This document shows positions 52,598 through 60,298 of a stretch of 64,000 bases of DNA, in pieces; position 1 is the first letter of the stretch; every line of letters begins with the position of its first letter. Source of the stretch: ZC4RG42 sp003242425 (GTDB lineage: Bacteria > Pseudomonadota > Gammaproteobacteria > Burkholderiales > SG8-39). Location of the stretch: positions 1-64,000 of the forward strand of contig CALCIE010000081.1 in the NCBI GenBank assembly GCA_937907425.1. Reading direction: 5' to 3'. The notes below the pieces were generated by a model. The model was given only the letters and a program-made list of their open reading frames with translations. It had not been told where the DNA came from and did not search any database. The position numbers were made by a program, and so were the translations under genes.

Positions 52598-53364
52598 ACG
52601 CACCCGACAGCAGCCTCGTCACGCGGCCCGTCGCCGCACGCGCCAGCCACCTGCGGGCGGTCAACCTCAACAAGCGCTACAAGAAGCGCACGGTGGTCCA
52701 CGACGTCTCGCTCGAAGTGGCGAGCGGCGAAGTGGTGGGCCTGCTCGGGCCGAACGGCGCCGGCAAGACGACCTGCTTCTACATGATCGTCGGGCTGGTG
52801 GCGGCCAACGGCGGCAGCATCTACATCGACGATCAGGACATCACCCGGCTGCCGATCCACCGCCGCGCGCGCCTAGGCCTGTCCTATCTGCCGCAGGAAG
52901 CCTCGGTGTTCCGGCGCCTCACGGTTCAGGAGAACGTGCGCGCCGTGCTGGAATTGCAGGACCTGGAACCGGAGGAAATCGAACAGCGGCTCAACGCCCT
53001 GCTCGACGAGCTGCACATCGCCCACCTGCGCGATGCCACCGCGCTGTCGCTGTCCGGCGGCGAACGGCGACGGGTCGAAATCGCCCGAGCGCTCGCCACC
53101 CAGCCTTCCTTCATCCTGCTCGACGAGCCTTTCGCCGGCGTCGACCCCATCGCCGTGCTGGACATCCAGCGCATCATCCGCTTCCTCAAGGAACGCGGCA
53201 TCGGGGTGCTGATCACCGACCATAACGTCCGGGAAACACTGGGGATTTGCGACAGAGCGTACATAATTAACGAAGGCACGGTGCTCGCCTCCGGGCGGCC
53301 GGAGGAGATTGTTTATAATGAGAGCGTCCGTAGGGTGTACCTCGGCGAACACTTCCGCCTGTAG
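52594..53364 (+). CDS. lptB: LPS export ATPase LptB
   Basis: 256-residue LptB. Walker A GPNGAGKTT, signature LSGGERRRVEIARAL, Walker B FILLDEPFAGVDP and the switch His ITDHNVRE are in place, and the C-terminus AYIINEGTVLASGRPEEIV is typical. The start is TTG 52594, overlapping the lptA stop as TTGA; no in-frame ATG exists before the Walker A. LptF and LptG are not in the window, as usual for this block. Confidence 0.94.
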   Translation: MNAPDSSLVTRPVAARASHLRAVNLNKRYKKRTVVHDVSLEVASGEVVGLLGPNGAGKTTCFYMIVGLVAANGGSIYIDDQDITRLPIHRRARLGLSYLPQEASVFRRLTVQENVRAVLELQDLEPEEIEQRLNALLDELHIAHLRDATALSLSGGERRRVEIARALATQPSFILLDEPFAGVDPIAVLDIQRIIRFLKERGIGVLITDHNVRETLGICDRAYIINEGTVLASGRPEEIVYNESVRRVYLGEHFRL

Positions 53365-53431
53365 CGCTGGGACGCTCGCCAGCGGGGCGGCGCCGGCCTT
53401 CCCGGGCCCGTAAGAATCCTAGCCGCGGTCC

Positions 53432-54862
53432 ATGAAACAAACGCTGCAACTCAAGCTTTCTCAGCACCTCACGCTGACCCCGCAGTTGCAGCAGTCCATC
53501 CGTCTCCTGCAACTGTCCACGCTTGAGCTGCACCAGGAATTGGAGAAGTTCCTGGCGGACAACCCCTTGCTGGAACGCGCGGAAGACGAAGAGGACGCGG
53601 TCGTCCCGGCGCCGAACGGCCTCAGCCTCGCCGACACGCCCGCAAGCGAAATCCAGGCGCCCGCCGAACCCGCCTACGACGAGCCGCCCGCCGCCGCTTC
53701 TGACTGGACCTTCGACACCGCCTTCGGCGGCGAAGCGCGCGACGAGGAGGACAACGACTACCCGCAGCTGCCCGCGGCGGCACCGACGCTGCGCGACCAC
53801 CTGATGCAGCAGTTGCTGCTCACCCAGCTCTCGGCCCGCGACCGCAGCCTCGTCGCGCTGCTCATCGACGCGCTGGACGAAGACGGCTACCTCACCCAGT
53901 CGCTGGAGGAGATCGCCGAGATGCTCCCCGCCGAGCTGGAGGTCGAGCCCGACGAACTGCACATCGCGCTGCGTCATCTGCAGAACATGGAGCCCACCGG
54001 TGTGGGTGCCCGCTCTCCGTCGGAGTGCCTGGCGCTGCAGCTCGAAGCGCTGCCCGCCGCCACACCCGGCCGCGCCCTGGCGCTGCGCATCGTGCGCGAG
54101 CACCTGCCGCTGCTCGCCTCGCGCGATTTCACCCGGCTGCGCCGGCTGCTCAATTGCGACGAGACGGCGCTGCGCACCGCGCACAAGCTGATCCAGAGCC
54201 TCGATCCCCGTCCCGGCGCCAAGTACGGTCCAGTGGAGACCCGCTACGTCGTGCCCGACGTCATCGTGCGCAAGATCAAGGGCAGCTGGATCGCCAGCCT
54301 CAATCCCGAGGCGATGCCGAAGCTGCGCATCAACCGCATCTATGCCGACATTCTGCAGAGCAACCGCCATCTGGCGAACGGCGAACTATCCAGCCGGCTG
54401 CAGGAGGCGCGCTGGCTGATCAAGAACGTGCAGCAGCGCTTCGAGACCATCCTACGGGTGTCGCAGGCGATCGTCGACCGCCAGCGCCATTTCTTCGAGC
54501 ACGGCGAGGTGGCGATGCGCCCGCTGGTGCTGCGCGAAATCGCCGAAATCCTCGGCCTGCACGAATCGACGGTGTCGCGGGTGACCACGCAGAAGTACAT
54601 GGCCACGCCGCGCGGGATTTTCGAGCTGAAGTATTTCTTCGGCAGCCATGTAGCCACCGAAGCCGGCGGCGCCTGTTCGGCGACGGCGATCCGGGCGCTG
54701 ATCAAACAGCTGGTCAGCTCGGAGGATTCCAGAAAGCCGCTTTCAGACAGCAAGATTTCCGAGATCCTCGGACAGCAGGGCATCATGGTGGCGCGCCGCA
54801 CCATCGCGAAATACCGCGAAGCGATGCAAATTCCGCCGGTCAGTCTGCGCAAGTCGCTCTAG
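53432..54862 (+). CDS. rpoN: RNA polymerase sigma54 factor RpoN
   Basis: 476-residue sigma54. Region I (about 1-50, LTPQLQQSIRLLQLSTLELHQEL split) is Gln/Leu-rich and interacts with activators. An acidic region II (about 50-110) precedes the core-binding domain. The DNA-binding part has the helix-turn-helix LREIAEILGLHESTVSRVT and the RpoN box ARRTIAKYRE near the C-terminus. It is the only sigma factor in the window and would act with NtrC-like activators. ATG 53432 has only a weak ribosome site. Confidence 0.97.
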   Translation: MKQTLQLKLSQHLTLTPQLQQSIRLLQLSTLELHQELEKFLADNPLLERAEDEEDAVVPAPNGLSLADTPASEIQAPAEPAYDEPPAAASDWTFDTAFGGEARDEEDNDYPQLPAAAPTLRDHLMQQLLLTQLSARDRSLVALLIDALDEDGYLTQSLEEIAEMLPAELEVEPDELHIALRHLQNMEPTGVGARSPSECLALQLEALPAATPGRALALRIVREHLPLLASRDFTRLRRLLNCDETALRTAHKLIQSLDPRPGAKYGPVETRYVVPDVIVRKIKGSWIASLNPEAMPKLRINRIYADILQSNRHLANGELSSRLQEARWLIKNVQQRFETILRVSQAIVDRQRHFFEHGEVAMRPLVLREIAEILGLHESTVSRVTTQKYMATPRGIFELKYFFGSHVATEAGGACSATAIRALIKQLVSSEDSRKPLSDSKISEILGQQGIMVARRTIAKYREAMQIPPVSLRKSL

Positions 54863-54907
54863 GCCGGTTCACGCAACGGGCACACTCTTACAGAGGAGAG
54901 GAGAGCC

Positions 54908-55225
54908 ATGAATCTCAGCATTAGCGGTCACCACATCGACATCACGCCCGCCTTGCGGAGCTACATCGAAACCAAAATGGAACGCGTGATGCGCCACTGC
55001 GATCAGGTGATCGACGCCAGCGTCGTGCTGACGCTGGAGAAGCTGCGCCACCGCGCCGAAGCCGTGCTGCGTGTGCCCAACAAGGAAATTTGCGTGGTGG
55101 GCGATCAGGAGGATATGTACGCGGCCATCGACGAGATGATCGACAAGCTGGACCGCCAGGTCCTCAAGTACAAGGAGCGCGCCTTCGACCACCAGCACGC
55201 GTCCCCCAAACGGGCGGCGGGCTGA
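54908..55225 (+). CDS. hpf: Ribosome hibernation promoting factor HPF (short form)
   Basis: 105-residue HPF/YfiA-like protein. The beta-alpha-beta-beta-beta-alpha fold starts MNLSISGHHIDITPALRSYI and has EKLRHRAEAVLRVPN and QEDMYAAIDEMIDKLDRQ. The short form lacks the long C-terminal dimerisation domain. It dimerises or silences 70S ribosomes in stationary phase. GAGGAGAGGAG precedes the ATG. Its position between rpoN and ptsN is conserved. Confidence 0.95.
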   Translation: MNLSISGHHIDITPALRSYIETKMERVMRHCDQVIDASVVLTLEKLRHRAEAVLRVPNKEICVVGDQEDMYAAIDEMIDKLDRQVLKYKERAFDHQHASPKRAAG

Positions 55226-55251
55226 AGGGCTCCCCCGCGACGCAGACTCGC

Positions 55252-55257
55252 TATAAT
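55252..55257 (+). promoter_or_regulatory. -10 element upstream of ptsN
   Basis: A perfect TATAAT lies 68 bp before the ptsN start, in the gap after hpf. The -35 at the usual spacing is poor. It suggests that ptsN-hprK can be transcribed separately from rpoN-hpf. Confidence 0.5.
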
Positions 55258-55325
55258 TTCCCGTTTGCCGCCGGCTCGGCGCTTGCATCGGGCCGTTCGA
55301 AACGCTTGCTGACGGAAGTAAGCAA

Positions 55326-55811
55326 ATGAATCTCGTCGCGAAGCTGCTCGCGCCTGCAAACATCCTTCTCGACCTGGAAGTGAGCAGCAAGAAACGGATG
55401 TTCGAACAGGTGGGGCTCCTGTTCGAGAACAACCAGGGCATCGCCCGCAGCCTGGTGTTCGACAGCCTGTTCGCCCGCGAGCGACTGGGTTCGACCGGCT
55501 TGGGCCATGGCGTGGCCATCCCGCACGGCCGCATCAAGGGCCTGCGGGATTCGGTGGGCGCCTTCGTGCGCCTGGCCACGCCGGTGCCCTTCGACGCCCC
55601 GGACGGCCAGCCGGTCAGCCTGATCTTCGTGCTGCTGGTGCCGGAACAGGCCACCGAGCAGCATCTGCAGATCCTGTCCGAACTGGCGCAGATGTTCAGC
55701 GACCGCGAACTGCGCCAGGCGCTCGCCACGGCACCGGACGCCGGCACCCTGCACCAGCTCATCACCTCCTGGCAGCCTCATGTTGCAGATCAGCGTCGCG
55801 CAGCTCTATGA
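55326..55811 (+). CDS. ptsN: Nitrogen PTS EIIA component PtsN
   Basis: 161-residue EIIA-Ntr. The phosphorylated His is at 67 in GHGVAIPHGRI; other family parts are SKKRMFEQVG and PVSLIFVLLVPEQATEQHLQ. It receives phosphate from the nitrogen PTS and controls potassium transport and stress responses in other bacteria. It overlaps hprK by 32 bp. Its donor genes (ptsP, ptsO/HPr) are not in the window. Confidence 0.95.
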   Translation: MNLVAKLLAPANILLDLEVSSKKRMFEQVGLLFENNQGIARSLVFDSLFARERLGSTGLGHGVAIPHGRIKGLRDSVGAFVRLATPVPFDAPDGQPVSLIFVLLVPEQATEQHLQILSELAQMFSDRELRQALATAPDAGTLHQLITSWQPHVADQRRAAL

Positions 55812-56715
55812 GGCGAACCTCGACAAGCTCGCGCTGACCTGGGTCGCCGGTCGCGCCGGCGCCGATGCCGTCATCCGCCAGGACCCGACGGAATCGGCCG
55901 CCTTCGTCGGCCACCTCAACCTCATCCATCCCAACCGCATCCAGGTCCTCGGTAAACACGAGCAGGCGCACTTGGAAGCGTTGGACACCGAGCAACTGCG
56001 GCTGCTCATCGAACGCTGCATTGCCGCGGAACCGGCGGCCATCCTGCTCGCCGACGACGTGCCCGGTCATCCGCTGTTGCGCGACTTCGCCGAGTCGCGT
56101 GGCATCGCCTTGTGGGCTTCCCCGCAGCCGGCAGCCGTGCTCATCGACAAGCTGCGCCGGCACCTGTCGAAAGCGCTCGCCGAAACCGTATCGCGCCACG
56201 GCGTGTTCATGGACGTGCTCGGCGTGGGTGTGCTCATCACCGGCGACTCCGGCGTCGGCAAGAGCGAGCTGGGCCTGGAGCTCATCAGCCGCGGGCACGG
56301 CCTGGTGGCCGACGACGTGGTCGAGATCTCGCGCATCGCCGCCTCGACCCTGGTCGGGCGCGCGCCGGCCATGCTCAAGGATTTCCTCGAAGTGCGCGGA
56401 CTGGGCGTACTCAACATCCGCACCATCTTCGGCGAAGCCGCCGTGCGGCCGAAGATGAACGTGCATCTCATCGTGCATCTCGCCCGCCCGCAACAGCCCG
56501 GCGGTACCACGGTCGAACGCCTGCCGCTGCACGAGTTGTCCGAAGACATTCTCGGCGTCACCGTCCGCAAGGTGGTGATTCCCGTCGCCGCCGGCCGCAA
56601 CCTCGCGGTGCTCATCGAAGCGGCGGTGCGCAACTACATCCTCCAGCTGCGCGGCTACAACAGCACCGAAGAGTTCATCCGCCGGCAGCGCCTGGCCATG
56701 GACGCGGACGGCTAG
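55780..56715 (+). CDS. hprK: HPr kinase/phosphorylase HprK
   Basis: 311-residue HprK/P, the bifunctional enzyme that phosphorylates HPr on Ser and removes the phosphate. An N-terminal DRTGG-like domain (about 1-130) precedes the kinase domain: Walker A GDSGVGKS at 155-162, the conserved His of SRHGVFMDV and the signature ILGVTVRKVVIPVAAGRN. Proteobacterial HprK usually sits with PTS-Ntr genes and acts in regulation rather than sugar uptake. ATG 55780 overlaps ptsN by 32 bp; the annotated N-terminus could start a few residues later but no better site exists. Confidence 0.95.
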   Translation: MLQISVAQLYEANLDKLALTWVAGRAGADAVIRQDPTESAAFVGHLNLIHPNRIQVLGKHEQAHLEALDTEQLRLLIERCIAAEPAAILLADDVPGHPLLRDFAESRGIALWASPQPAAVLIDKLRRHLSKALAETVSRHGVFMDVLGVGVLITGDSGVGKSELGLELISRGHGLVADDVVEISRIAASTLVGRAPAMLKDFLEVRGLGVLNIRTIFGEAAVRPKMNVHLIVHLARPQQPGGTTVERLPLHELSEDILGVTVRKVVIPVAAGRNLAVLIEAAVRNYILQLRGYNSTEEFIRRQRLAMDADG

Positions 56716-56858
56716 CGCACGTCCCGATCAGCGCTTTACCTGATCTGTCCGCAGCGACACGCCCGGCCGGTCTAGGCCGTCGTGGATATCGGCAAACGCG
56801 GCCGCCCGCGACCACAATGCCGATGCCCGCCGTGGGCGATGATGATGAGGAGGACATC

Positions 56859-57050
56859 ATGAAAACGATCGTGGCATTGGGCGTTGCGCTGGTCTGCACA
56901 CTCGGCATCGCGCATGCGCAGGACAAGAAGCCGACCGCGCAGCAGGAGAAGATGAAGGTCTGCAACCAGCAGGCGAAAGAGAAGCAGCTCAAAGGCGACG
57001 AGCGCAAACAGTTCATGAGCGAGTGCCTGAAGAAGGACGCCAAGACCTGA
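56859..57050 (+). CDS. Small PsiF-repeat periplasmic protein
   Basis: 63-residue protein. A signal peptide (about 1-21, MKTIVALGVALVCTLGIAHA) is followed by one PsiF repeat (KMKVCNQQAKEKQLKGDERK and FMSECLKKD) with two Cys. The family includes phosphate-starvation-inducible PsiF of E. coli; function unknown. GAGGAGG precedes the ATG. It lies between hprK (143 bp) and rapZ, and is closed by its own terminator, so it is a separate small unit dropped into the conserved block. Confidence 0.85.
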   Translation: MKTIVALGVALVCTLGIAHAQDKKPTAQQEKMKVCNQQAKEKQLKGDERKQFMSECLKKDAKT

Positions 57051-57072
57051 GGCTCGCGTCGATCCTCCCCTT

Positions 57073-57095
57073 GGGCGCCCCGGGCGCCCTTTTTT
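57073..57095 (+). terminator. Rho-independent terminator
   Basis: Stem GGGCGCC/GGCGCCC with a 3-nt loop followed by six T residues lies 22 bp after the PsiF-like stop. A standard strong terminator on the plus strand. Confidence 0.92.
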
Positions 57096-57164
57096 GTGGC
57101 ATTTGCACGCGCCGCGCCCGGATTTTTGCCGACCCCGGGTGCATGGGCTATGCTTTGCCGGATC

Positions 57165-58013
57165 ATGCAACTCATACTCATCAGCGGGTTGTCGGGTTCC
57201 GGCAAGAGCGTCGCCCTCAACGTGCTCGAGGACGCGCGCTATTATTGCATCGACAACCTCCCGGCGCCGTTGCTGTTCGAATCGGTCGCGCTGCTGCGCG
57301 AATCGGGCTACCGCCGCGTCGCCGTCACCATCGACGCCCGCAGCGGCAGCGCGCTGTCGGAACTGCCGGCGGCTGTGCTGACGCTCAAGAGCCAGGGCAT
57401 CGACGTCCGCCTGCTGTTCCTCGACGCCAGCACCGAAACGCTGATCAAGCGCTATTCCGAAACGCGGCGCAAACACCCGCTCGCCGACGGCAAGCAGACG
57501 CTGGACGAGTGCATCGCCCGCGAGCGTGACCTGCTCGCGGACGTGCTCGTCCTCGGCCACCGTATCGACACCAGCGACATCACGCCCAGCACCCTGCGCG
57601 CCTGGATCAAGGATCTGGTCGAACTCGACCGGACCGGTACCACCCTGCTGTTCCAGTCCTTCGGCTTCAAGGAAGGCATTCCGCTCGACGCCGATCTGGT
57701 GTTCGACGTGCGCTGCCTGCCCAACCCCTACTACGACCCGAAGCTGCGGCCGTTGTGCGGCCTGGACCGCGAAGTGTGCGATTTCCTCGAGGCCAATCCC
57801 AACGTCGTCAACATGCTGAAGGACATCGGCGACTTCATCGAGCGCTGGCTGCCGCAATACATCCGCGACAACCGCGCCTATCTCACCGTGGCGATCGGCT
57901 GCACCGGCGGCCAGCACCGTTCGGTCTACATGGTCGAACGGCTCGCCGAGCGCTTCCGGCCGATCGCCCCCGTACTGGTCCGTCACCGGCAGTTGCCGCC
58001 CGTGCGCGCATGA
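57165..58013 (+). CDS. rapZ: RNase adapter protein RapZ
   Basis: 282-residue RapZ. The N-terminal kinase-like domain has Walker A GLSGSGKS at 8-15 and CIDNLPAPL; the C-terminal domain has FGFKEGIPLDADLVFDVRCL and GCTGGQHRSVYMVE. In enterobacteria it delivers the small RNA GlmZ to RNase E and binds GlcN6P. The longer upstream frame has no family sequence, so ATG 57165 is used. It overlaps ubiX by 4 bp. Confidence 0.96.
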   Translation: MQLILISGLSGSGKSVALNVLEDARYYCIDNLPAPLLFESVALLRESGYRRVAVTIDARSGSALSELPAAVLTLKSQGIDVRLLFLDASTETLIKRYSETRRKHPLADGKQTLDECIARERDLLADVLVLGHRIDTSDITPSTLRAWIKDLVELDRTGTTLLFQSFGFKEGIPLDADLVFDVRCLPNPYYDPKLRPLCGLDREVCDFLEANPNVVNMLKDIGDFIERWLPQYIRDNRAYLTVAIGCTGGQHRSVYMVERLAERFRPIAPVLVRHRQLPPVRA

Positions 58014-58648
58014 GCATTCCGACCCCGGTCCAGAGCGTGACGGTCGGCCTCACCGGCGCCTCCGGCCTGGTATACGGCCTGCGGCTCATCGAATGCCTGC
58101 TGCAGGCGGGCGTGAAAACCGGCGTGGTCTACACCCAGGCGGCGCAGATCGTCGCCAAACAGGAACTGGATCTCGCGCTGCCGACGCGGCCGCAGGAAGC
58201 GGCGCAACTGCTCGCCGCGCGCTTCAACGCCGATCCAGCGCAGCTTGCCGTGTACACGCGCGAGGACTGGTACGCGCCCATCGCCTCGGGCTCGAATCCC
58301 GCCGACGCGATGGTGGTCTGTCCTTGTTCCATGGGCACGCTCGCGGCCATCGCCAACGGCCTGTCCGACAACCTCATCGAACGCGCCGCCGACGTCGCGC
58401 TGAAAGAGCGCCGGCCGCTGATCCTGGTCACGCGCGAAACGCCGCTGTCGCTCATCCATCTCGAGAACATGACGCGCCTTGCGCGCGCCGGCGCGCTCAT
58501 CCTGCCCGCCAATCCCGGTTTCTGGCACCGGCCCGCCACGGTCGAGGCCGTGGTCGACTACGTCGTCGCCCGCGTGCTCGACCATCTGCGCGTGCCGCAC
58601 CGGCTGATGCAACGCTGGGGACGCGATTCGAACCACACGGAAGGCTAG
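58010..58648 (+). CDS. ubiX: Flavin prenyltransferase UbiX
   Basis: 212-residue UbiX/Pad1-type flavin prenyltransferase, which makes the prenylated FMN used by UbiD decarboxylases in ubiquinone synthesis. Motifs: GLTGASGLVYGLRL near 14, ASGSNPADAMVVCPCSMGTL, the active-site region RRPLILVTRETPLSLIHLEN. ATGA overlap with rapZ is unusual for this pathway and may be incidental. UbiD is not in the window. Confidence 0.95.
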   Translation: MSIPTPVQSVTVGLTGASGLVYGLRLIECLLQAGVKTGVVYTQAAQIVAKQELDLALPTRPQEAAQLLAARFNADPAQLAVYTREDWYAPIASGSNPADAMVVCPCSMGTLAAIANGLSDNLIERAADVALKERRPLILVTRETPLSLIHLENMTRLARAGALILPANPGFWHRPATVEAVVDYVVARVLDHLRVPHRLMQRWGRDSNHTEG

Positions 58649-58652
58649 CTTC

Positions 58653-59258
58653 ATGGCAGAACGCACCGCGCTCGACATTCCCCTCTTTCCGCTTCACGCG
58701 GTGCTGTTCCCCGGCGGGCGGTTGCCGCTGCGCGTGTTCGAGACGCGCTACATGGACATGACACGGGACTGCCTGCGCGAGGGCCAGCCTTTCGGCGTCT
58801 GCCTGATCAAGCACGGCAAGGAAGTGGGCGAGATCGCCGTCCCCGAAGACATCGGCTGCCTCGCCCACATCGCCGAATGGGACATGCAGCAGCTCGGCGT
58901 GCTGCACGTGCGCGCAAGCGGCGGCCTGCGCTTCCGCATCCTCGAGACACAGGCGAGCGGAAACGGCTTGCTGCGAGCAAGCGTCGAACCGATCGCGCCC
59001 GAGCCCGAGCTGTCCGTACCCGACCGGCTGCTCGGTTGCGCGAACCTCTTGCGTCTGGTGGCGGCCGACGGCGACAAGGTGCAGTTCGATCCGCCGCACC
59101 GCTTCGACGATGCCGCCTGGGTCGGCTACCGCCTGACCGAAATCCTGCCGGTGCCGCTCATCGCCAAGCAAAAACTGCTGGAGCTAAACGACCCCATCGT
59201 GCGGCTAGAGATCCTGCACCGTTTCCTGGAACAGCGCGGCCTGCTGACGTCCGGTTGA
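58653..59258 (+). CDS. LON N-terminal domain protein
   Basis: 201-residue protein with only the Lon N-terminal substrate-binding (LAN) domain: IPLFPLHAVLFPGGRLPLRVFE opening, GVCLIKHGKEVGE and GLRFRILETQA. There is no ATPase or protease domain, as in the widespread small LON-domain proteins of unknown role. It lies 4 bp after ubiX on the same strand. Its last 54 bp overlap the 3' end of the convergent mutY gene. Confidence 0.92.
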   Translation: MAERTALDIPLFPLHAVLFPGGRLPLRVFETRYMDMTRDCLREGQPFGVCLIKHGKEVGEIAVPEDIGCLAHIAEWDMQQLGVLHVRASGGLRFRILETQASGNGLLRASVEPIAPEPELSVPDRLLGCANLLRLVAADGDKVQFDPPHRFDDAAWVGYRLTEILPVPLIAKQKLLELNDPIVRLEILHRFLEQRGLLTSG

Positions 59259-60293
59259 GCCGCCCAGCGCGCGCAGGATGCGCTTGACGGGCGTGGGCAG
59301 CGCCGCGCCGAGCGCCTCGTCCATCGGCAGCCACATCACGCCCGGTTGCGCGGCGCGCGGCCGCGCCTTCCGCACCTGCACCAGCACCGGCGTGATCAGC
59401 AGATGGAAATGCGTGAAGCTGTGGCGCAGCACCGCAAGGCGCTGCACGTCGCGGATCTCACAGCCGTAGAGCCGCTCGGCGCTGCGGCGGATCTCCCCCT
59501 CGTCTTCCGCCTCCGGCAAGCACCATAACCCGCCCCAGATGCCCACGGCGGGCCGCCGCTGCAGCAGCACTTCGTCGCCGTGCAGCAGCACGGCCATGTG
59601 CGTTTCGCGCGTGGGCAAGGTCTTGCGCGGCCGCGGTGTCGGCAGCTCGTGCACGCGGTTCTGCGCATACGCCGCGCAGGTCGACGCCACCGGACAGCGG
59701 TTGCAATGCGGCCGCTTGCTGAGGCAGATCGTCGCGCCGAGATCCATCGACCCCTGGATGTAGGCTTCGATGTCGCGCGCCGGCAGCAGCGATTCCGCCA
59801 GCGCCCAGAGCTTCTGTTCGACCGCGCGCTCGCCCGGATAGCCCTCCACCGCGAAATGCCGCGCCAACACGCGTTTCACGTTGCCGTCGAGAATGGCCGC
59901 GCGCGCGCCGTAGGCGAAACCGGCGATGGCGGCCGCGGTGGAACGGCCGATGCCCGGCAGCGCTTCGATGTCCGCGAGCCGCCGCGGAAAAACGCCGCCG
60001 TGCCGTTCGACGATCTGCTTCGCCGCGGCGTGCAGATTGCGGGCGCGCGAGTAGTAGCCGAGCCCGCTCCAGAGCCGAAGCACTTCGTTGATGTCGGCCT
60101 GTGCCAGGCTGCTGATGTCCGGAAAACGCTCGCGGAAACGCCGGTAATAGGGAATGACCGTCGCGACCTGCGTCTGCTGCAGCATGATCTCCGACAGCCA
60201 GATGGCGTAGGGATCGCGCGTGCGCTGCCACGGCAGGTCGTGGCGGCCGTGCGTGCGCTGCCAGGCGATGATGGCTTCGGCGAACTGCGACAT
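59205..60293 (-). CDS. mutY: A/G-specific adenine glycosylase MutY
   Basis: 362-residue MutY, excising adenine opposite 8-oxoguanine. Catalytic Glu is in SEIMLQQTQVATV; the helix-hairpin-helix is LPGIGRSTAAAIAGFAYG with the catalytic Asp in ILDGNVKRVLAR; the 4Fe-4S ligands follow C-X6-C-X2-C-X5-C (ICLSKRPHCNRCPVASTC). The C-terminal NUDIX-like domain (about 230-345) recognises 8-oxoG. Its 3' end overlaps the convergent LON-domain gene by 54 bp. Last gene of the asmA-mutY minus-strand pair, 5 bp after asmA. Confidence 0.96.
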   Translation of the reverse strand: MSQFAEAIIAWQRTHGRHDLPWQRTRDPYAIWLSEIMLQQTQVATVIPYYRRFRERFPDISSLAQADINEVLRLWSGLGYYSRARNLHAAAKQIVERHGGVFPRRLADIEALPGIGRSTAAAIAGFAYGARAAILDGNVKRVLARHFAVEGYPGERAVEQKLWALAESLLPARDIEAYIQGSMDLGATICLSKRPHCNRCPVASTCAAYAQNRVHELPTPRPRKTLPTRETHMAVLLHGDEVLLQRRPAVGIWGGLWCLPEAEDEGEIRRSAERLYGCEIRDVQRLAVLRHSFTHFHLLITPVLVQVRKARPRAAQPGVMWLPMDEALGAALPTPVKRILRALGGSTGRQQAALFQETVQDL

Positions 60294-60298
60294 GGCCC

